A stretch of 64,000 nucleotides of DNA from Microbacterium amylolyticum (GTDB lineage Bacteria; Actinomycetota; Actinomycetes; Actinomycetales; Microbacteriaceae): the NCBI RefSeq assembly GCF_011046975.1, contig NZ_CP049253.1, positions 806,001 through 870,000 on the forward strand. The letters are read 5' to 3'. Below, piece after piece: positions 1 through 8,650 of the stretch. Position 1 is the first letter of the stretch, and every line of letters starts with the position of its first letter. Position numbers and translations under genes: made by a program. The notes beneath the pieces were generated by a model that did no database searches, was not told the origin of the DNA, and saw nothing but the letters and a program-made list of their open reading frames with translations.

Positions 1-853
1 AATCATCGAATCCGGCGACGGCGACATCGCCGGGAACATCGAGGCCCGCGCGCCGGAGCGCGTCGACGGCACCCGCAGCCATTCGGTCGGATGCGGCGAA
101 GACAGCGTCTGGCGCGGTCCCCGCAGACAGGATTCCGCGCATCGCTTCATACCCACTCGCCCGGCCATAGTCGCCAACGGCGATGAGGTCTTCATCGAGG
201 CCGTCCCCCATTTCGGCACGAAAACCTGCGAGGCGGAAGCGCCCACCCGGCGTGTCCTGAGGGCCAGCGATGTGCGCAATGCGTTGGTATCCGCGCTCCT
301 TCAAGAATCGAGTCATTGTGCGTGCCGATGCGTCTTCATCGACCGCAACGCTGGGCAGATCGTCTTGTGCTCCGAGAGGAATTCCAGAGCTCACGGTAGG
401 AACGTGCGCGCGCACGAGGTTCCCGACGAAGGGATCGCGTTCGCTGCTCGAAATGAGCATCACACCATCGACGTGCCCGGCGTTGACGTACTGGAGCACG
501 TTTGCCCGCTCGTCGTCCGTTCCCGCAGCAAGGAGGACGAGCGTCTGGCCGCGCCGCGAAACGGCTTCAGCCGCGTAGCGCAACAGAAGCGAGTACGTGG
601 GGTCTTCGAAGAGCAGGTGATGCGGTTCGGTGAGGAGGAAGGCGAGGGAATTCGATCGCCCCGTCGCCAGACTGCGAGCGTGATGGTTGGCGGTGTATCC
701 GGTTTCCTGAATGGCCTTTTCGACCAGTTCGCGCGCGTCGGGCGAGACCCAGTGCCCGCCGTTGAGCACGCGTGACACTGTTCCGCGCGAGACACCGGCG
801 ACCTCGGCGACGTCTCTGATCGTCGGTTTGCGCCGCTTCACCACACCACTCAT
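1..853 (-). CDS. LacI-family transcriptional regulator (3' end cut by window edge)
   Basis: The minus-strand frame opens at ATG 853 and runs off the start of the window, about 284 codons visible. The N-terminus (TIRDVAEVAGVSRGTVSRVL, residues about 10-29) is the classical LacI helix-turn-helix plus hinge, followed by a periplasmic-binding-protein-like sensor domain with the usual blocks VDGVMLISSSERD and AVAGFDD. It is divergent from the GH42/ABC/GH53 operon at 1002, and the 148-base gap holds two similar operator-like palindromes, so it is most likely the local repressor of galactan/galactoside use and of itself. The ligand is inferred from the neighbours only. Family assignment is secure; the C-terminal 40-60 residues lie outside the window. 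Confidence 0.93.
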   Translation of the reverse strand, partial: MSGVVKRRKPTIRDVAEVAGVSRGTVSRVLNGGHWVSPDARELVEKAIQETGYTANHHARSLATGRSNSLAFLLTEPHHLLFEDPTYSLLLRYAAEAVSRRGQTLVLLAAGTDDERANVLQYVNAGHVDGVMLISSSERDPFVGNLVRAHVPTVSSGIPLGAQDDLPSVAVDEDASARTMTRFLKERGYQRIAHIAGPQDTPGGRFRLAGFRAEMGDGLDEDLIAVGDYGRASGYEAMRGILSAGTAPDAVFAASDRMAAGAVDALRRAGLDVPGDVAVAGFDD

Positions 854-871
854 GGCCGGAGCTTATCGCAG

Positions 872-889
872 CCTGTGATCGGTCACAGT
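872..889. promoter_or_regulatory. Putative LacI-type operator, copy 1
   Basis: CCTGTGATC/GGTCACAGT is an imperfect 9+9 palindrome, 19 bases upstream of the regulator start. It resembles the second palindrome at 941-958; together they suggest a consensus ACTGTGACC-GGTCACAGT. The placement between divergent regulator and operon fits autoregulation. Binding is inferred, not shown. Confidence 0.6.
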
Positions 890-940
890 TTCATAACGGC
901 TCGGGTATCCCCCTTGGTATTCTCCGCTCGCTTTGTCAAG

Positions 941-958
941 ACTGGGACCGGTCACAGT
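941..958. promoter_or_regulatory. Putative LacI-type operator, copy 2
   Basis: ACTGGGACC/GGTCACAGT is symmetric at 8 of 9 positions and shares its right arm exactly with 881-889. It lies 44 bases upstream of the GH42 start, a suitable site for repression of the operon. A possible -35 (TTGTCA, 933-938) lies just before it, but no convincing -10 was seen. Confidence 0.6.
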
Positions 959-1001
959 GGTGTGACTTCCCGCACGGGACCGCCCAACACGACGGAGCGC
1001 A

Positions 1002-3011
1002 ATGCCGCATTTTCCGCCCACACAGCCCTGGCCCGCGATCACCGGCCTCGCCTACGGCGGGGACTACAACCCCGAGCAATGGCCGCGCGAAACATGGCTC
1101 GAAGACGTGCGCCTGATGCGCGAGGCCGGAGTGACCCTGGTCAGCGTCGGCATCTTCTCGTGGGCGCTGATCGAGACCGATGAGGGCCAGTTCGATTTCT
1201 CGTGGCTCGATGAGGTCCTGGACCTGCTTCACGGCAGCGGAATCGCGGTCGATCTGGGAACGCCAACGGCGTCCCCTCCCGCATGGTTTTTCCACCGCTA
1301 CCCGGAATCACGTGTCACAACAGCAGACGGCACCCGGCTCGGATTCGGGTCGCGCGGAATGGTGTCCCCGTCCTCGCCCGCCTACCGCGAGGCCATCGTG
1401 CGAATCGCTTCCGCGCTCGCCGAGCGATACGCACACCACCCGGCCGTCGTGATGTGGCATGTGCACAACGAATATGGGGCTCCTGTTTTCGACGATCACT
1501 CCGAGACAACAGCGCAGGCTTTCCGCGACTGGCTCCGCGAACGATACGGCTCACTTGATGCCCTCAACGCAGCGTGGGGGACGGCGTTCTGGGGCCAGCA
1601 CTACGGCCGCTGGGAGTACATCTCAACGCCGGCGGTAGCCCCGAGCGTTGTGAACCCTGCTCAGAAACTCGATTTCCATCGCTTCAGCGATCACCAGTTG
1701 CGACAGTGCTTCCTTGCCGAGCGCGACGCCATTCGACAGCACGCGGCGCAACCCATCACGACGAATTTCATGGCGAACCAGCACGGCGGATGCGACCTCT
1801 GGGAATGGGCGAAGCACGTCGACGTCGTCAGCGATGATCACTATCTGGTTGCGGCAGATGAGCACCCCGAGATCGGCCTGGCGATCGCCGCCGACCTGAC
1901 GCGCTCTGTCGCCGGCGGGATGCCGTGGATGCTCATGGAGCACTCCACGAGCGGCATCAATTGGCAACCCACCGGCATTGCCAAGCGGCCGGGAGAAATG
2001 GCCCGCAACTCTCTCGCCCACGTCGCGCGCGGCGCCGACGCCGTGATGTTCTTTCAGTGGCGCGCTTCACGGCGCGGAGCCGAAAAGTTTCACTCCGCAA
2101 TGCTCCCCCACGCCGGAACGACCTCGCGTATCTGGCAGGAGGTCACACAACTCGGCGCAGATCTCACCGCTATCGCCGATCTTCAGGGCTCGCGGGTGAA
2201 AGCGGACGTCGCGATCCTCTGGGACTATGAGTCGTTCTGGGCTCAGGATCTCGAATGGCGTCCCGTCGATGATCTCGATCACAACGAGCGAGTGCGCGCG
2301 TTCTATGAACGCCTCTGGCGCGACGGCGTCACGACCGACTTCGCGCTGCCTTCGCACGACCTCTCCCGCTACCGGGTGGTCGTCGCCCCCGCCCAGTACC
2401 TTCTGCGGCAAGCGGACGCCGAAAACCTCACCCGCTTCGTCGAGCAGGGGGGAACCCTCGTCGTGTCCTATTTCTCTGCCGTGGTCGACGAGCACGATGC
2501 GGTTTCCGAAGGCGGCTTCCTCGCGTCGCTCCGTACAGCGCTGGGCGTCGAGGTCCACGAGCATCTCCCCCTGCGTCGTGGCACAACGGCCAACCTGCAG
2601 TGGGAAAACGGCACAGTGACGACATCCGACCATTGGCAGGAAGACCTGCGACTCCGCGGCGCCGACGTGGTCGCGCACTACGCAGATGGGCCCGCCGCAG
2701 GTGCGCCCGCTGTGACCCGCCAAGCGCACGGATCAGGTGCGGGCTGGTACATCTCGACACGCCTCGACGCCGAGGCGCTCACACACGTCTTCGATCAGGT
2801 GTATGCCGAGGCGGGGCTTTCTCCCACTCGCCCTCCGCGCGGGCTTGAGGTCGTCCGCCGCGAAGGGCCGCGTGGTTCGTACACGATCGCCATCAACCAT
2901 GCCGAGAACGACGCAGACATCGCCACACCCGGCACCGACCTCCTCACCCAGGAAACGGGCCGCACCTTCTGCGTCCCTGCCGGGGGCGTCCGCATCATCC
3001 ACGAGACATAA
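1002..3011 (+). CDS. Beta-galactosidase, GH42 family
   Basis: A 669-residue protein of normal GH42 length with no signal peptide, so cytoplasmic. The N-terminus (YGGDYNPEQWP, about residues 18-28) is the GH42 hallmark. The acid/base is Glu157 in HVHNEYG and the nucleophile Glu313 in MLMEHSTSG. The TIM barrel is followed by a trimerisation domain and a C-terminal beta domain. It should cleave terminal beta-galactose from short galacto-oligosaccharides. It is first in an operon with a sugar ABC importer and a secreted GH53 endo-galactanase, so the natural substrate is probably beta-1,4-galacto-oligosaccharide from pectic galactan, as for GanA of the Bacillus gan operon (analogy). There is no strong Shine-Dalgarno sequence before this ATG, but the GH42 start motif sits at the expected distance. 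Confidence 0.93.
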   Translation: MPHFPPTQPWPAITGLAYGGDYNPEQWPRETWLEDVRLMREAGVTLVSVGIFSWALIETDEGQFDFSWLDEVLDLLHGSGIAVDLGTPTASPPAWFFHRYPESRVTTADGTRLGFGSRGMVSPSSPAYREAIVRIASALAERYAHHPAVVMWHVHNEYGAPVFDDHSETTAQAFRDWLRERYGSLDALNAAWGTAFWGQHYGRWEYISTPAVAPSVVNPAQKLDFHRFSDHQLRQCFLAERDAIRQHAAQPITTNFMANQHGGCDLWEWAKHVDVVSDDHYLVAADEHPEIGLAIAADLTRSVAGGMPWMLMEHSTSGINWQPTGIAKRPGEMARNSLAHVARGADAVMFFQWRASRRGAEKFHSAMLPHAGTTSRIWQEVTQLGADLTAIADLQGSRVKADVAILWDYESFWAQDLEWRPVDDLDHNERVRAFYERLWRDGVTTDFALPSHDLSRYRVVVAPAQYLLRQADAENLTRFVEQGGTLVVSYFSAVVDEHDAVSEGGFLASLRTALGVEVHEHLPLRRGTTANLQWENGTVTTSDHWQEDLRLRGADVVAHYADGPAAGAPAVTRQAHGSGAGWYISTRLDAEALTHVFDQVYAEAGLSPTRPPRGLEVVRREGPRGSYTIAINHAENDADIATPGTDLLTQETGRTFCVPAGGVRIIHET

Positions 3012-3053
3012 CCCCTGTCGCAACGTCGCGATACACAACACAAGGAGACACGC

Positions 3054-4301
3054 ATGAACAGAAAGCTCATCATCGGCGGCGCCCTTGCTGGAGCGCTCGT
3101 CCTCGCCGGCTGCGGAGCCGGCGCCGATTCCGATGCGCCCGCACCGGGTGAGACCGAAGACACACAGCAGCAGCCTGCCCCCGGCGGGCCGGAGCTGGTT
3201 GTGTGGACGGACGCCGAGCGCGAAGGCGCCCTGCGGGAAGCGGCGACCGCCTTCGAGGCAGAAACGGGCGCCACCGTCACCCTCGTGCAGAAGAACTTCG
3301 AAGATCTTCGCAACGACTTCATCGTCCAGGTCCCCACGGGAGAAGGGCCAGACATCACCGTTGGCGCACACGACTGGCTCGGCGCGCTCGTCACAGCGGG
3401 CGTAGTCGACACAATCGACATCGGCCCGGCAGCCGACGACTTCGAGCCAGTCGCCATCGAGGCCATGACGTACGACGGTCAGCTCTACGCTCTTCCGTAC
3501 TCACTCGAAACGATCGCCCTCATTCAGAACGCCGATCTCGTCGGCGAAGAAGCGCCGGAGACGTGGGACGACATGATCGCCGCCGGCCTCGCGGTGTCCG
3601 ATCGCCCCGTCGCCATCAACACCGCGGGCGAAACCGGCGACGGATACACGATGTATGGGTTCCAGACATCGTTCGGCGCCCCCGTCTTCGTCCAGGACGA
3701 TGACGGCTCGTACACGAGCGACGTCGGTATGGGCGGCGAGGCAGGCGAGGCCTTCGCACAGTGGCTGTTCGACAACGGTTCCCAGGGCACGGGCTACCTG
3801 TCGACGACGATCGACTATGACATCAACAACGAGCTGTTCAACTCCGGCGAGACGCCCTTTACCGTTCAGGGCCCCTGGGCTCTGCCGTCGTTCACCGACG
3901 TCGAGAACATCGCGGTCGGTCCGATTCCTTCTGCCGGAGGCGAGCCCGCTGCGCCATTCGTCGGCGTTCAGGGCTTCTATCTGTCGTCGCAGAGCGAGAA
4001 CTCCCTCCTCGCGCAGGAGTTCCTCGTGAACTTCCTCGGAACGGAAGACGCACAACGCACCCTCTACGAGGCAGATCCCCGGATTCCCGCGCTGTCGGTC
4101 CTCGCGGACGAGGTGGCGTCTGACCCCATCGTTGCCGGTTTCCTCGAGTCGAGCCAGAACGGGGTTCCCATGCCGTCAATTCCCGAGATGGGCGATGTCT
4201 GGGACCTCTGGAACGCCGCAGAGGTGCAAATCATCAACGGATCCGACCCCGCGTCGACGTGGAACGCCATGGTCACCGAGCTCGAGTCGACGATCGGCTG
4301 A
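3054..4301 (+). CDS. Sugar ABC transporter substrate-binding lipoprotein (MalE/GanS-like)
   Basis: A 415-residue protein starting with a lipoprotein signal: basic MNRKLI, a hydrophobic stretch, then the lipobox LAGC (Cys at about residue 20). A Gly/Pro/Asp-rich linker and a family-1 binding-protein fold follow (ELVVWTDAEREGALREAA, GPDITVGAHDWLG, GPWALPSF). An AAGGAG ribosome-binding site lies 6 bases before the ATG. It is preceded by GH42 and followed with a one-base gap by a MalF-type permease. It should capture galacto-oligosaccharides outside the membrane and deliver them to the two permeases. Specificity is inferred from the GH42 and GH53 neighbours. Confidence 0.92.
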   Translation: MNRKLIIGGALAGALVLAGCGAGADSDAPAPGETEDTQQQPAPGGPELVVWTDAEREGALREAATAFEAETGATVTLVQKNFEDLRNDFIVQVPTGEGPDITVGAHDWLGALVTAGVVDTIDIGPAADDFEPVAIEAMTYDGQLYALPYSLETIALIQNADLVGEEAPETWDDMIAAGLAVSDRPVAINTAGETGDGYTMYGFQTSFGAPVFVQDDDGSYTSDVGMGGEAGEAFAQWLFDNGSQGTGYLSTTIDYDINNELFNSGETPFTVQGPWALPSFTDVENIAVGPIPSAGGEPAAPFVGVQGFYLSSQSENSLLAQEFLVNFLGTEDAQRTLYEADPRIPALSVLADEVASDPIVAGFLESSQNGVPMPSIPEMGDVWDLWNAAEVQIINGSDPASTWNAMVTELESTIG

Positions 4302-4302
4302 G

Positions 4303-5898
4303 ATGACCGTTCCCTTGTCCCCTTCCCGTCCGCGCGGCGTGTCGCACGCGCGCTCATGGGGCACCGGCGGCGCGGGCTTCCTTGTGAAGCTCGCGCTCAT
4401 GGCCCTCGTGAACGCGCTCGGAATCTCGATCGCGCTGTCGGCGTGGGCTGCCGAGTCTTGGCTGATCCTCATCGCGACGGTGGCGCTGACGATCTCGGCC
4501 GACATCGTGTATTTCTCCCGGCGCGCTGTGCCGATGAAGTACCTCTTTCCCGGGCTGTCTTTCCTCTTGATCTTCCAGATCTTCGTTTTCGCGTACACCG
4601 GCTATGTCGCGTTCACGAACTACGGAACGGGGCACGCGGGGTCGATGGACCAGGCGGTCGACGCGGCGCTCATCCACGATGAGCGCCGCGTCGAGGGGGC
4701 CGAGAGCTATCCCATCGCCATCGTTGAGCGCGATGGCGAGCTAGGGTTTGCAATCGCCGATGGCACCGAGGTGCGCGTGGGAACGGCTGACGAGCCGCTG
4801 GCGCGCGTATCCGGCGCCACGATCGGCGCGGGTGGATCTCCCGACACTGTTCCGGGTTATCAGGTGATCCCCCGCGCGGAGGTCTTAACCGATGCCGCCC
4901 TCCAGCGCGAGGTTGTGTCGCTTCGCGTCCCCGTCTCCGGCGATGCGGAAGACGGATCGATGCGTACTCGCGAAGGATCTACCGCAACCGTCTATTCGTC
5001 GACCCTGACGTGGGATGACGCCGCTCAGACGCTGACCGATTCATCGACCGGAACCGTTTACGAACCGTCTGACCGCGGAAAGTTCCGCTCCGCGGACGGA
5101 CAGGAGCTCGCAACGGGCTGGTACGTCGGCGTCGGCTTCGAGAACTTCATCCGCGCGGCAACAGACCCTGACCTGCGCGGACCCCTGACGCAGGTCACGG
5201 TGTGGACGTTCGCCTTCGCCATCTTGTCGGTTGTCACCGCATTCGGTCTCGGCTTGCTGTTCGCGCTCATCTACAACGACGAACGCGTGCGCGGCAGAGC
5301 AGTTCTGCGCACCCTGTTCATCCTGCCTTATGCCTTTCCCGCCTTCATGTCAGCTCTGCTCTGGCGCGGCATGCTCAATTCCGAGTTCGGCGTCATCAAT
5401 GACTTGTTCTTCTTCGGGGCGAACATCAACTGGCTGGGAGACCCGTGGCTCGCGAAAATCGCGATCCTCTGGGTGAACCTCTGGCTGAGCTACCCGTACT
5501 GGTTCCTCGTGTGCACCGGCGCGCTACAAGCCCTGCCCCGAGACACCCTCGAGGCGGCGACCATCGACGGCGCCGGCCGGTGGCGCTCGTTCTCGTCGAT
5601 CATCCTTCCGCAGTTGCTCGTCGCAACGGCGCCGCTGGCGATCGCTTCCTTCGCTTTTAACTTCAACAACTTCACGATCATCTTCATGCTGACGGAAGGC
5701 GGTCCGGCGATGGGCAGTGGAACGAACCTGGGCACGACGGACATCCTCATCTCCGCGATCTATCGCATCTCGGGCATTCAGGGGGGTTCCGCCGACTACG
5801 GCCTGGCCAGCGCACTGTCGATCATCGTTTTCATCGTCATCGGCATTATTTCGGCGATTGCGCTGCGGCAGACCCGCAAGCTCGAGGAGATCTCCTGA
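4303..5898 (+). CDS. Sugar ABC transporter permease, MalF-type with large extracytoplasmic insert
   Basis: A 531-residue protein. The frame is open further upstream, but ATG 4303 lies directly after the binding-protein stop and gives the expected N-terminus, so it was chosen. Hydrophobic segments precede an extracytoplasmic domain of about 200 residues (roughly residues 110-310). This corresponds to the MalF P2 loop, which contacts the binding protein in E. coli MalFGK2. The remaining membrane segments contain the EAA loop (DTLEAATIDGAGRWRSF), which docks the ATPase. The gene overlaps the next permease by one base (TGATG). No ATPase gene is present in the cassette. Confidence 0.92.
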   Translation: MTVPLSPSRPRGVSHARSWGTGGAGFLVKLALMALVNALGISIALSAWAAESWLILIATVALTISADIVYFSRRAVPMKYLFPGLSFLLIFQIFVFAYTGYVAFTNYGTGHAGSMDQAVDAALIHDERRVEGAESYPIAIVERDGELGFAIADGTEVRVGTADEPLARVSGATIGAGGSPDTVPGYQVIPRAEVLTDAALQREVVSLRVPVSGDAEDGSMRTREGSTATVYSSTLTWDDAAQTLTDSSTGTVYEPSDRGKFRSADGQELATGWYVGVGFENFIRAATDPDLRGPLTQVTVWTFAFAILSVVTAFGLGLLFALIYNDERVRGRAVLRTLFILPYAFPAFMSALLWRGMLNSEFGVINDLFFFGANINWLGDPWLAKIAILWVNLWLSYPYWFLVCTGALQALPRDTLEAATIDGAGRWRSFSSIILPQLLVATAPLAIASFAFNFNNFTIIFMLTEGGPAMGSGTNLGTTDILISAIYRISGIQGGSADYGLASALSIIVFIVIGIISAIALRQTRKLEEIS

Positions 5899-6803
5899 TG
5901 TCCACCACAACGGAACTGGTCACGACGAGCGGCGTCGGCCGGACGCGTGCACGAGCACGACGCGGCCGTTGGTGGGCAGAGGTCGGATGGAAGTACCCCG
6001 TAGCGATCCTCATCCTGTGCTACGCCATGTTCCCCCTGTTGTTTATCGTGAGCGCCTCCCTTGACGCCCGCGGCAGTCTGGCAAGCTCGAGCCAGCTCTT
6101 CCGCTCGTTCGATCTGGGAAGCTACGAAGCCCTCGCGGGAACGCACTTCTGGACGTGGATGGGCAATACCCTGTACGTCGGAATCGCCTCGTCGCTCGGC
6201 GCCGTCATCATGGGCGCTGCGGCAGCATATGCATTCTCACGATTCCGGTTCACCGGGCGGCGTGTGGGTCTGACGTCGCTTCTGGTGATCCAGATGTTCC
6301 CACAGACCGTTGCCTTCGTGGCGGTGTTCCTCATGCTGCTCGCGCTCGGTGAGGTGGTGCCGGCCCTGGGAATCAACTCGCGAATCGCGCTGATCTGCAT
6401 CTATCTCGGCGGCGCACTTGGCGCGAACACCTTCCTGATGTATGGGTTCTTCAACTCCATCCCGCAGGATCTCGATGAATCCGCGAAAATCGACGGCGCA
6501 ACGCACGCACAGGTGTTCTGGCGGATCATCATGCCGCTTGTCACGCCGATTCTCGCGGTGGTCGGGCTCCTCGCCTTTATCTCGGCGTTCGGCGACTTCA
6601 TCCTCGCGAAGATCGTGCTCACCAGCGAGCCGAACTGGACGCTCGCGGTGGGGATGTATCAGTGGGTGTCGAACCAGCTCACCAGCCGGTGGGGCTTGTT
6701 CGCGGCGGGCGCCGTTGTCGCGTCTTTTCCCGTTCTTGTTCTGTTCTTGTCCCTTCAGCGCTACATCGTCGGCGGCCTCACAGCCGGGTCGGTGAAGGGC
6801 TGA
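5898..6803 (+). CDS. Sugar ABC transporter permease, MalG-type
   Basis: A 301-residue inner-membrane protein with about six predicted helices. The EAA motif DLDESAKIDGATHAQVFWR, around residue 195, is the ATPase docking loop. The C-terminus (SLQRYIVGGLTAGSVKG) is the typical MalG ending. It is translationally coupled to the MalF partner through a TGATG overlap. With the lipoprotein at 3054 it forms a complete importer except for the ATPase, which must be supplied in trans by a shared MsiK/MsmX-type protein encoded elsewhere (known for related systems, inferred here). Confidence 0.93.
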   Translation: MSTTTELVTTSGVGRTRARARRGRWWAEVGWKYPVAILILCYAMFPLLFIVSASLDARGSLASSSQLFRSFDLGSYEALAGTHFWTWMGNTLYVGIASSLGAVIMGAAAAYAFSRFRFTGRRVGLTSLLVIQMFPQTVAFVAVFLMLLALGEVVPALGINSRIALICIYLGGALGANTFLMYGFFNSIPQDLDESAKIDGATHAQVFWRIIMPLVTPILAVVGLLAFISAFGDFILAKIVLTSEPNWTLAVGMYQWVSNQLTSRWGLFAAGAVVASFPVLVLFLSLQRYIVGGLTAGSVKG

Positions 6804-6827
6804 TCTTCTCTGCACGAAGGAGTGCAC

Positions 6828-8591
6828 ATGAATGTTCGACCTCTCATCGCATCGGCGGCGGCGCTGACCGTCGCCGCCAGCCTCGCCGCGATTCCCGCCG
6901 TCGCCGACACCCGAACGTCTGATCTCACCGTTCCCGCCGTCGCAGATCTTCCGGATGACTTCCCGTTAGGCGTCGACGTCTCGTCCGTGTTGTCGCTCGA
7001 AGAGTCTGGCGTGGTCTTCCGGAACACCGATGGAACGCCCGCGGATCTGTTCGATGTTCTCGCCGAGCACGGCGTGACCGATGTGCGCGTGCGCGTGTGG
7101 AACGATCCTTTTGACACGAACGGCAACGGCTACGGCGGCGGAAACGTCGGCGTAGAGCGCGCCCTGGAGATCGGAGCGCGCGCGGATGCCGCCGGTCTCG
7201 GAGTACTCGTGAACTTCCATTATTCCGACTTCTGGGCCGACCCCGGCAAACAGCAGACGCCGAAGGCTTGGGAAGGGTTCTCCGTCCACGAGACCGCGTC
7301 CGCTGTCTACGACTTCACCGCCGACACGCTCGTCCGCTTCGTCGACGCAGACATCGACGTTCGCATGGTGCAGGTGGGCAACGAAACCAACAGCGCTGTG
7401 GCAGGGCACAGTGGGTGGAACGCCATGGCTGCGATCTTCTCGGCCGGATCGGCGGCGGTGCGCGACACGGCCCCGGAGGCCCAGGTTGCGTTGCACTTCA
7501 CCAACCCTGAGCGGGCGGGGCAATACGCCTCTTTCGCCGCCGAGCTCGACACCCGCGGCGTGGACTATGACGTGTTCGCCTCCTCGTATTATCCGTTCTG
7601 GCACGGCTCGACCGAGAACCTCACCGAGGTTCTCTCGCACGTCGCCACGACCTACGACAAAAATGTCGCCGTCGTCGAGACCTCGTGGGCGTACACGCTC
7701 GACGACGGAGACGGGCATGAGAACACCATCGTTCGCGAGGAGCAGGCGGCTGCCTACCCTGTCAGCCCGCAGGGCCAGGCGACGGCGTTTCGCGATGTGG
7801 TTCAGGCGGTTGCCGACGTCGGGCCGGCCGGTGTGGGGGTCTACTACTGGGAGCCCGCATGGCTGCCGGTTGGCGCGCCGACCGACGTGGAGAACAACCG
7901 CATCCTGTGGGAGCGCGACGGATCGGGCTGGGCAAGCAGCTGGGCAAGCGAGTATGACCCGCACGACGCGGGCGTCTGGCACGGTGGCTCCGCCGTCGAC
8001 AACCAAGCCCTGTTCGCCTTCGACGGCACTCCCCTTCCCTCACTGCGCATCTTCGACCTTGTCCGAACGGGAGAGGGCGAAGACCCCACGGACGACGATG
8101 AACGCGAACCGTCCTGGCTTCCGGGCGGAGGCTTCGAGGGAGACGGCGCAGCGCAGTGGACGCTCGAGGGCACCGGCGGATCGATCGGATGGCACGCCGA
8201 CGCATTCGAAGGCGAAAACGCCCTGCACGTGTGGCATGACGCGGACTTCACCGGTTCTCTATCGCAGACGGTCAGTGGCCTCGCTGCGGGCGAATACGTG
8301 GCGATCGCCACATCGCAGGGCGGCGACACGGGCTCAGAAGACACTGTCGTGCTGACCGCAACGGCCACTCCAACGCACCTTCCGCCGCAGGCCTCACCGC
8401 GCGCTCATCTCGCGCAGACGCGGTCGGCGGAGACTCCGCTCGCCTTCGACGGGTGGCGCGCGTACCGTACGGCGGAGACGGGTCCCCTGCGCGTGACGCA
8501 TCGTCAGGACGTGACCGTGACGATCTCGTGGGACCTCTCAGCCGGCGCCTGGGGCACGATCGACGACGTCCGTCTGATTCGTCTGCCCTGA
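6828..8591 (+). CDS. Secreted arabinogalactan endo-beta-1,4-galactanase, GH53
   Basis: A 587-residue protein. ATG 6828 has GAAGGAG five bases upstream and was preferred over GTG 6822, which would lie inside the ribosome-binding site. A Sec signal peptide (residues 1 to about 26, ending AVADT) precedes the GH53 barrel. Signatures are PLGVDVSSV, NFHYSDFWADPGKQ, acid/base Glu186 in QVGNETNS and nucleophile Glu284 in VVETSWAYT. After about residue 410 there is an Asp/Glu-rich linker and a jelly-roll-like C-terminal domain that may bind carbohydrate. It hydrolyses beta-1,4-galactan outside the cell, feeding the importer and GH42 encoded upstream. No LPXTG anchor was seen. Confidence 0.93.
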   Translation: MNVRPLIASAAALTVAASLAAIPAVADTRTSDLTVPAVADLPDDFPLGVDVSSVLSLEESGVVFRNTDGTPADLFDVLAEHGVTDVRVRVWNDPFDTNGNGYGGGNVGVERALEIGARADAAGLGVLVNFHYSDFWADPGKQQTPKAWEGFSVHETASAVYDFTADTLVRFVDADIDVRMVQVGNETNSAVAGHSGWNAMAAIFSAGSAAVRDTAPEAQVALHFTNPERAGQYASFAAELDTRGVDYDVFASSYYPFWHGSTENLTEVLSHVATTYDKNVAVVETSWAYTLDDGDGHENTIVREEQAAAYPVSPQGQATAFRDVVQAVADVGPAGVGVYYWEPAWLPVGAPTDVENNRILWERDGSGWASSWASEYDPHDAGVWHGGSAVDNQALFAFDGTPLPSLRIFDLVRTGEGEDPTDDDEREPSWLPGGGFEGDGAAQWTLEGTGGSIGWHADAFEGENALHVWHDADFTGSLSQTVSGLAAGEYVAIATSQGGDTGSEDTVVLTATATPTHLPPQASPRAHLAQTRSAETPLAFDGWRAYRTAETGPLRVTHRQDVTVTISWDLSAGAWGTIDDVRLIRLP

Positions 8592-8601
8592 GAGGACGAT
8601 C

Positions 8602-8650
8602 TCGGCAGCCGCTTGCTATTGGGCGTGCGTCAACGGCAAGCGGCTGCCGA
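8602..8650. terminator. Bidirectional stem-loop between convergent operons
   Basis: A perfect 15-base inverted repeat (TCGGCAGCCGCTTGC at 8602-8616 and its complement at 8636-8650) separated by 19 bases. It lies between the GH53 stop and the gluconokinase stop, and its right arm is inside the last codons of the kinase gene. No strong T tract, so termination efficiency is uncertain. Confidence 0.6.

Noticed and set aside
4132..4302. 57-codon N-terminal extension of the MalF-type permease
   Set aside because: Overlaps the binding-protein gene, Arg/Ser-rich out-of-frame sequence; ATG 4303 follows the stop directly.
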